From Agaricus subrufescens (taxonomy: Eukaryota; Basidiomycota; Agaricomycetes; Agaricales; Agaricaceae), in assembly GCA_029945375.1 (NCBI GenBank), contig CM057058.1, positions 4,482,734 to 4,546,733 on the forward strand: DNA of 64,000 nt, read 5' to 3'. Positions within the stretch are counted from its first letter, which is position 1; each line of letters opens with the position of its first letter. Below the pieces are notes generated by a model. That model ran no database searches, was not told the origin of the DNA, and saw only the letters and a list, made by a program, of their open reading frames with translations. Shown piece by piece: positions 57,482 through 64,000 of the stretch. A program made the translations under genes and the position numbers.

Positions 57482-57711
57482 CTTGGACCTGAACCACCAC
57501 GTGGTCAGGTGAGCAGCCCTCCGCCCAGAGGTAGCTGCAGCGAGTATACCCAGACGAGGTCCTCGCCGACTCCAGATGTGAGTCCCCTGTCTAGCAGGGA
57601 TCCAAGCAAAGCTGCAAACCTAATAGGTGCAGGGCCAGAGCGACATGGGTAGCATGGAGCCCAAAGGTATAAAACCGAAAGTCGCGAGGAAAAATACCCC
57701 TACGACACCGC

Positions 57712-58440
57712 ATGTCAACCGAGACGCCATCCTCCAACGGCAGCATGCCCCCCTCTGCGGAGAAACCGAACACCCTCGTCTCATCCCCTCTGCCCCAAAC
57801 ACCGACACCTACGAGCCGGAAGAGGAAGGCTCCCTGCTACAGCAGCCCCATCCCGCCTAAAGTACAGATCCTTAACAACTTCAGACCAGAGCCCAGCACC
57901 CCATGCGAACACGACTTCTGGATCACCGTATGGCACAACGGCGACAGAGTTAGCAAGGCCAGTACGATCGCAACCTACACTGCTCTAGCAGTCTACAAGA
58001 GCGTAGGACACGAAGTTATATGCAGGGTCCAGGAAAACAAAACGATGTCCACGATCTACGACGACGACCCACTGTGGTTCAAAGTCACACTCTCCCTGCC
58101 ACCGAGAGCAGCTGCTGAACTCCTGACAACCACGTCAGTCGAGTCAATCTCCGCGGTAGTAATCTTCGCACCCTTCCCATGCACCACGCAGGTCATTAAC
58201 GTCTCCGACCTCGAGGAGTGGCAAGAGGCTCCCGGAAATGCTGGAGAGTTTAGAGCGAGAACGGTAGTAAAGAACGGGAGGCCCTACACCTGGAGCTTGA
58301 AGAAGTCGATGAGCCTCAACCAGAGCGTAGCTCGAAACAAGAGAGGGAAAGTCGCCGCCCCCCCCAAGAACCAGCTGGAGGAATACATCGAACTTAATGA
58401 GTCGCTGAACACTCGAGTCGAGGAGGAGGAAATTAATTAG
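57712..58440 (+). CDS. LINE-associated ORF, 242 residues, gag-like
   Basis: An ATG-started frame with a Pro/Ser-rich N-terminus and a basic patch (S-R-K-R-K-A). A folded middle follows (D-F-W-I-T-V-W; L-W-F-K-V-T-L-S-L; V-V-I-F-A-P-F), then a charged C-terminus (L-E-E-Y-I-E-L-N-E-S). The middle resembles a segment of the next ORF (W-H-T-L-V-Y-D-L and V-L-I-I-S-P-F at similar spacing), suggesting the two are diverged duplicates. It shares base composition and orientation with the element, so I treat it as part of the LINE. A TATAAAA lies just upstream (near 57668). Its function is unknown, perhaps RNA binding. Confidence 0.6.
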   Translation: MSTETPSSNGSMPPSAEKPNTLVSSPLPQTPTPTSRKRKAPCYSSPIPPKVQILNNFRPEPSTPCEHDFWITVWHNGDRVSKASTIATYTALAVYKSVGHEVICRVQENKTMSTIYDDDPLWFKVTLSLPPRAAAELLTTTSVESISAVVIFAPFPCTTQVINVSDLEEWQEAPGNAGEFRARTVVKNGRPYTWSLKKSMSLNQSVARNKRGKVAAPPKNQLEEYIELNESLNTRVEEEEIN

Positions 58441-58859
58441 GACCGATACCTGCCCCCCACACCGTAAACTATGTAGTACCTGTTCCCCTGCCTAAAAAGC
58501 ACAAATTAGACACAGTCCTCAGTCCCCCACCCCGCCCCAGAAACCAAACGGAACCCACCCCCACACACCAATGGAGCCGCTCCCACGACGGGCACAACGT
58601 CCCAACCTACCGCTTAGACAATGAAACAAAAGTGGAGCGTAAACGGGAAAATTTCCCTCTTCCCATTTGGTACGGAGAGGGTAGTATCCCCCTGCGAGCA
58701 CCGTACCAAGCGAAATCGCGATACCCGAGACAAGACTCCAACCCCACGCGTTGGGTTGTGCTAGCGCCTCACACACATCCCCGTAGAGAATGAAGACCGA
58801 GCAAAACGGAGAAGGGAAAGGAAAACGTTAAAGATCAAAGACTCGACCCGGCGAAAGGC
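58441..58859 (+). other. Spacer between the first two LINE ORFs
   Basis: 419 bp of C/A-rich sequence with no ATG-started frame of note. Translation of the downstream ORF from the same RNA would require reinitiation or an internal mechanism. Confidence 0.5.
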
Positions 58860-60491
58860 ATGGAGACCACCTCTCAACCCAACACCCAAGCACAAGAGTC
58901 AAACTCCCGTAAAAGGACGCTCAGCAAATCTGGGGAAACCTCGCCACAAGGACGGAAACAAATCAGAATGTCCAACCCCAGCCTCCCCACACCCGAACCC
59001 ACCCCAACCCAAAGCGACAACCAACCACTGGATGCACCTCCGGACCTGCACGCCAAGAAGGGAGCACACGAGGAGCCTACCTCTGGTAACGGCCAGAAAC
59101 CGGAAACAGAAGAAGAGGCGTGCAACATCTCCGATCTAGAGTTTGCGAAGGCCAAAGGGAAAATCAGAACAGACCAACCCGACCCCTTCACCACACCCAC
59201 ACCGGGCCAGCACAACAAGACCCCGTCATCCTCCATACAAGCCGCGCCCGAGCAAAAACGAAAGGAGATGCAAACGAGAGATCCAATAGGACAGCCCCCT
59301 CGCCCCAACCAGGAAACGTCGAGGATCCAGAATGGGAAGCACACCGAGACCAAGAAACCGCCTCAGAAGGGACCTGGGTCCGCCTCAAACCAGAAGAGAA
59401 ACCCCGGGCAGACGGAGAATGCCACTACAACAGGAAACCCGTCGAGCACCATGCTCCACCACCAGACACTCCCCACCTCTGAGGACGGAATCATCGTAGT
59501 CGGGGACTTCAAGTACACGGAGTACCCGAGGAACAAACCCCATCTCTATCCCCAGCTAGGCCATAACAACCTCCTCCACCACCAACCCCAGCAGATCCTT
59601 TCCTGGACCAGCAAGAAGGGAAACAAGGTCCTTGCGCGTATATTCCATGCCAGGTACGAAGTAGAAGTCGAGGCGAGGATGAGGCTTAGAGCCGGCGTCA
59701 ATGAAACCCTATCCGGGTTCCTCGGCAGCGACGCAACCTTTGGCCTGAGCGACCCCAAGGTAGACCCCCTTGCAAAGAGGAACAGGACCGATCCCCCCTG
59801 GCACACGCTGGTCTATGACCTCTCCGATGCCCACTTCCTAAAACTCTTGGCACACCCCATTGTAGCGACCGACAAATGCGTCCTCATCATATCACCATTC
59901 CACCAAATCATACCGATGTACTTGACCAGCATCACCGGCCTCACCTGCCAAGGCAACTCCACATCGGACAAAAGAATTGCGACCGAAGCCGTGCGCCAAG
60001 GCCTCACCAGCGACAAGGAACTAGCCAGTGACATTGATCTCATGGCAGGAACAGGCTCCTTCCAGAGGCTCCTCGATCGACTCAACGTATATTTTGTCAA
60101 CACGTCGGAATCACGCCCTAACGAAGGATGGTGGAACATAGAGTCAGCAGGGGTCCCCAAGAACATCTCCATTGAACAGTACCAAGGCATCGTGTCACGC
60201 ATCAAAAAACTCACTTTCCCCACTAACGACAACGGCGATGGCTCCGCGCTGACACGTTCGAGAGAATGCATTAACTGTAAATGCATTTCGCACATCGCAA
60301 ACCTATGCCCGCTCTACAACATGAAAGGATGGCTCGGCCCCCCAAAGCCGACCCCTAACACGAGGAACAATGAACCATCAACAGGCCAACCGTTGAGAGG
60401 CCATTCCCGTGGAGGAGGTGGGTACCAGGCTAAAAGGGGACAGGGTAACAGAGGTCGCGGTGCAGGAAGGGGACGTGCAAAACGCGGTTAA
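58860..60491 (+). CDS. LINE ORF1 (gag-like, CCHC zinc knuckle)
   Basis: 543 residues. A long polar, Pro/Thr/Lys-rich N-terminus of about 240 residues is followed by a folded region and one classic C-x2-C-x4-H-x4-C knuckle (C-I-N-C-K-C-I-S-H-I-A-N-L-C) near residue 476. An Arg/Gly-rich tail (R-G-H-S-R-G-G-G-G-Y and repeats of R-G) completes it. This is the layout of ORF1 nucleic-acid-binding proteins of fungal LINEs, which coat the element RNA. The frame is intact. Confidence 0.82.
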   Translation: METTSQPNTQAQESNSRKRTLSKSGETSPQGRKQIRMSNPSLPTPEPTPTQSDNQPLDAPPDLHAKKGAHEEPTSGNGQKPETEEEACNISDLEFAKAKGKIRTDQPDPFTTPTPGQHNKTPSSSIQAAPEQKRKEMQTRDPIGQPPRPNQETSRIQNGKHTETKKPPQKGPGSASNQKRNPGQTENATTTGNPSSTMLHHQTLPTSEDGIIVVGDFKYTEYPRNKPHLYPQLGHNNLLHHQPQQILSWTSKKGNKVLARIFHARYEVEVEARMRLRAGVNETLSGFLGSDATFGLSDPKVDPLAKRNRTDPPWHTLVYDLSDAHFLKLLAHPIVATDKCVLIISPFHQIIPMYLTSITGLTCQGNSTSDKRIATEAVRQGLTSDKELASDIDLMAGTGSFQRLLDRLNVYFVNTSESRPNEGWWNIESAGVPKNISIEQYQGIVSRIKKLTFPTNDNGDGSALTRSRECINCKCISHIANLCPLYNMKGWLGPPKPTPNTRNNEPSTGQPLRGHSRGGGGYQAKRGQGNRGRGAGRGRAKRG

Positions 60492-60726
60492 CACTAGACT
60501 ATTACGAAATACAGTACTTAGATGGTAGCAAAGCCTACATAGTAATTCAAACCACCTCCGCTCTCAGTGTAAGAACACCAATCGAGAGAACCAACCTGGA
60601 TGAGGGCCCAAATACACCTCTCGGAAGGGAAAGCCCATGAAACTCCAGGAGGCCTCGCTGACCTCAAACCAGCGAACAGTACGGGGACTGTTAAACCCCC
60701 CTCCGAACGGGATGGCTGACCCATAG
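60492..60726 (+). other. ORF1-ORF2 junction of the LINE
   Basis: The ORF2 frame (+1 relative to ORF1) contains three stops here (60526, 60601, 60724), so a simple frameshift at the ORF1 end could not reach ORF2. No tRNA or hairpin is obvious to me. Confidence 0.6.
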
Positions 60727-63700
60727 GAGGTAAAACCAGCTTCTAACAATGACACAACATTTGACATAAACAACAACACGCTAGCACAGAACGGTCTTGG
60801 TCCAATCGGAACCTCGGGCAGAGGCAATGTGTCAGGAGCCGCCGGTCACAGAGCCGATGAAAACCCGAGGGGATATGCAGGCGGGCAAACCGCCCACCCC
60901 AATACAGCTGGCAACCTTCGCCCCTGTAGAAGGGTGGGAGGCAGACGTCACAACAGACGTACGACCCCACCACTGAATAGTGAAGGAGAAATACCAGAAT
61001 CCTTAGGAAGAGTGAACACGTCACTCCAGAAACACACCACCACAATAGCAAAAAACACGAGGGCTAATATTAGGATAGCAACACTGAATGTACAAGGCAG
61101 AGGGAGCAACTCCCTGTACGACAGTAAAAACAAATGGCATGCACTAAATAAGATGATTATCTCCCAAAAGATAGGCATCTTCTGCGCCCAAGAAACTCAC
61201 CTAACAGACGATCAAGCAGCAGCAATCAACAACCTGCATAAGAACATACTAGTCTTCTCCTCAATCGACCCGCTACACCCGAACACAAAAGGAGTAGCAA
61301 TCGCAGTGAATAAGAAAATCACATGTGCACGACAAGCGCGATCAACCAACCTAATCCCCGGGAGAGCCCTCCTCCTAGAGATACCCTGGCATGGAAATGA
61401 AATACTTACCATACTCACTGTATATGCACCAAACGACAATAGTGAAAACAGAGAGTTCTGGAATACCCTAGATGGAATGTGGGGGAGCGGAAACAACATT
61501 CTACCTTACCCAGACGTAGTACTTGGGGACTTCAACATGACTGAAGACCCCATCGACAGGAGTACCGGGACCACAGACCCCAAAGAGACTGTGAACGCTC
61601 TGGCCAACTTGAAACTCAGACTGTCACTTGTAGACGGCTGGAGACAGACCTTCCCTCACGAAAAAAACTACACCCTACAACACCGCAGCAATAACCACAG
61701 ATCCAGAATTGACAGAATATATACTACGACAACTATACTAGAGATGACAGAGGATTGGCAAACTGAATACCCGCCAATCCAAAGCGACCACAAAATGGCA
61801 ACAGTCAAAATAGCCCATACGGACGCACCCCACCTGGGAAAAGGGAGATGGGCCATCCCACAAAAGATGATCAACAATAGATCTCTCCTAAAGGAAATAG
61901 AAACAATGGGGAAAGAAACCCTGGAACGTGCGAAAGACATTAACAATGGGACCCTCCCCAGATCCGAGGGAGAGAATGCCCAGACACTCTGGGAAAGCTG
62001 GAAGTCCCGCACACTAGAGAGTGCGAGGAGTAGATCAAAGAAAAAGAACACCTACCTCGACCAGCTAGGACAAACTACTGAAAAAGAGATAAGAAAAATG
62101 AACAACAATGGACTAAACGAGACACCAGAGAAGGCACAAATGATAGCCGAACTGGAACAAAAACGACAAGAGATTGAAGCCGAAAAAGCCCTATCAAAGA
62201 AGCACCAATCCACTGCCCAGTATAGACTAGAAGGTGAAACAGTGTCAAACTACTGGATCAGCCTGAACAGATCAGCGAAGCCAAGGGATGTTTTCAGAAA
62301 ACTCCGAAAACCAGAATCCTGTGATAATCCAAATATCCGACCATATGAGACACGCTCAGAACATATGGCAGAACTGGCAAGATGCCATCACAAAAGCCTC
62401 CAAGAGGCCGACATCGACACAGAAGAGACACACCAAGACAGGTGCCACACAATAGACGAGGTAGTGTCCACACCCCTACCCCGCCTCACTAATGCGAACA
62501 AGAGTGAACTCGCTAAGAAGATAACCCCGAGAGGGGTCAAGGAAGCACTATCCTCAGCAGCCAACCGAAAAGCTGCCGGCCTTGATGGCATAACCTATGA
62601 GCTATATAAAAAACTGGAAACAAGAAACCGCAACCTAATAAAGGAGGGGAGAGAAGGGTTTGACGTCACAGAAATGCTAACCCTTGTCTTCAATGATATC
62701 ACCGAGGAAGGGCTCTGCAGGGGATCAAAAATGAATGCCGGATGGATGTGCCCCATATACAAAAAGAATGACAAGATGGATATCACGAACTACAGGCCAA
62801 TCACAGTACTTAACACTGACTACAAGTTAATGGCGAAAGTTCTCCAAGCCAAGCTAGCAGCTGTCGCCCCTGGACTAATACACGAAAGCCAGGCAGGATT
62901 CATGAAAGGACGCTCAATATTTGACCACATCAAAACAATACAAGCAGTCACGGAATACGCTGAGATAATGGATAGCGATGAATGGAACGGCCTAATAATA
63001 GCACTTGACCAAGAAAAAGCGTATGACAAAATCCGCCATGACTACCTGTGGGAGATTCTCCGCAGAATGAACCTACCCAACCGATTCATCAAAACAATAA
63101 AAGAAATGTACAAGGATGCGGAGACCCAAGTCATGGTAAACGGCTTCCTAAGCGAACCATACAAAGTAACTAGGGGAGTAAGACAAGGTGACCCCCTATC
63201 ATGCCTGTTATTCAACCTAGCAATCGAGCCCCTAGCAGCAATGATACGAGACTCCCAGCTAGAGGGACTCAAAGTCCCGAAACTACAGGAGAAACTGAAA
63301 GCCCTATTATTTGCTGATGATACGACAGTTTTCCTATCGAGTACAGACTCACTTGACACACTTATGAGCATACTAGACAAATGGTGCTCTGCAGCCGGGG
63401 CAAGATTCAACAAAAATAAAACGGAAATTATACCATTCGGATCAATAGGTTATAAGAACTCCGTTAGATCCACACGAAGAATCCACGACAGCTCCCCCGC
63501 AATCCCAGAAGGGATAAAGATAAACTCAGAGGGGGAGCCAACAAGAATCCTGGGGGCCTGGTTTGGAGATGCCGACCAGAAACAGCCATGGTCGGCAATA
63601 ATTGACAAAACATGCAGGAAAGTCAACGAATGGAAGAAATCAGGCCCAACCCTAGAAGGCACGCGACTAATAAACTGGATGGAGAACATGAGCGCATCAC

Positions 63701-64000
63701 AATTCCTGACCAAAGCACAAGGAATGCCCCAAGATACTGTCGAGAAGTTTGAAAAGATATCAAAAGAGCTCACATGGGATTCCCAAAGAGCGAGAATACA
63801 AATGGGCATGATGGCCCTACCAGTTGGACAGGGTGGGAGGAAAATACCCGACATAAGAACGAGAAATTTCGCTATAGACATGACTGACCTCCAGACATTT
63901 ATGGATCAAGACAACAAAAGAACCTGGACCTACATCCTGGAAGATAACATGAGGAGAGCATGGAACGAATCCGAACACGCCCAAAGGGACGACCCGAGAA
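60727..64000 (+). CDS. LINE ORF2: endonuclease and reverse transcriptase, partial at window end
   Basis: The frame is open from 60727 to the end, about 1091 codons. The first in-frame ATG is at 61153, inside the endonuclease, so the start is unresolved. The APE-type endonuclease shows T-L-N-V-Q-G (61081), Q-E-T-H (61189), G-D-F-N (61525), R-I-D-R-I-Y and S-D-H-K (61783). Reverse transcriptase shows N-Y-R-P-I-T, L-D-Q-E-K-A-Y-D (63004), R-Q-G-D-P-L-S (63181) and F-A-D-D (63310). The layout recalls the L1/Tad group, but I cannot place the clade. No stop or frameshift is seen, so the copy may be active. Any RNase H or zinc region would be beyond the window. Confidence 0.88.

Larger units (their letters stand above)
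57500..64000 (+). mobile_element. LINE-like non-LTR retrotransposon, 3' part outside the window
   Basis: At least 6.5 kb. A leader of about 210 bp is followed by a 242-codon ORF, a 543-codon gag-like ORF with a zinc knuckle, and a large ORF with an apurinic-type endonuclease and reverse transcriptase that is open to the window end. No terminal repeats are seen. The coding strand is strongly T-poor and A/C-rich, unlike the host genes. The 5' border (about 57485-57510) is uncertain and touches NACHT gene N7. Confidence 0.85.

Noticed and set aside
1..64000. CRISPR arrays, bacterial operons, riboswitches
   Set aside because: The window is eukaryotic. I see no spaced short direct repeats of CRISPR type and no Shine-Dalgarno-led gene runs.

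Overview
The window looks like nuclear DNA of a mushroom-forming basidiomycete (Agaricomycetes). Genes are compact and broken by many 50-60 bp GT-AG introns. The gene families fit: QxW lectin, CBM1-tailed esterase, class-typical P450, UstS-like GST, and NACHT proteins with the basidiomycete GAAHDSSAR...PPPRCHP lead-in. Fungal Copia and LINE elements are also present. I cannot name the species.

Layout. 1-3270 is a gene-poor stretch. 3.3-28 kb is an ordinary single-copy region: a secreted five-module ricin-B lectin (+), a cytochrome P450 (+), a divergent pair RSA3-like ribosome assembly factor (-) and ADE2 purine carboxylase (+) sharing a 116 bp promoter, a secreted PL1 pectate lyase (+), an alpha/beta hydrolase (+), a SAMHD1-like HD phosphohydrolase (+), two tandem glutathione-transferase paralogues (+) with a small unknown gene between them (-), a CE1 esterase with a cellulose-binding module (-), and an F-box protein (-). 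Pectate lyase, CBM1 esterase and lectin suggest a plant-litter or plant-associated lifestyle.

29.2-57.5 kb is a tandem family of seven NACHT (STAND/NLR-type) genes, called N1-N7 here, arranged N1>N2>N3>N4> <N5<N6<N7. I rebuilt the same six-exon structure for nearly all of them. Exon 1 encodes a basic amphipathic peptide (core K-x-K-E-W-F). Exon 2 encodes a short region ending in glycine/asparagine-rich decapeptide repeats (consensus V-Q-G-D-x-N-x-V-T-x) that resemble an amyloid-signalling or beta-solenoid motif. Exon 3 encodes the NACHT ATPase. Exons 4-6 encode a conserved C-terminal region of about 190-195 residues ending near Y-I-I-P-Y-P-E, with no WD40, TPR or ankyrin repeats. The repeat number differs between members by exactly 30 bp.

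Three members are damaged or invaded. N2 has lost a usable first splice donor, has stop codons in its exon 2 region and lacks the conserved Met. N3 carries a complete Ty1/Copia retrotransposon (39542-45196; LTRs look identical; 5 bp duplication GTGTT) inside its last intron. N7 has lost exon 1 where a LINE-like element begins. That element (about 57.5 kb to the window end) has two small gag-like ORFs and a large endonuclease/reverse-transcriptase ORF that runs off the window.

All coordinates come from reading the sequence. Exon borders were chosen by splice consensus, reading phase and comparison between paralogues, not by transcript evidence.
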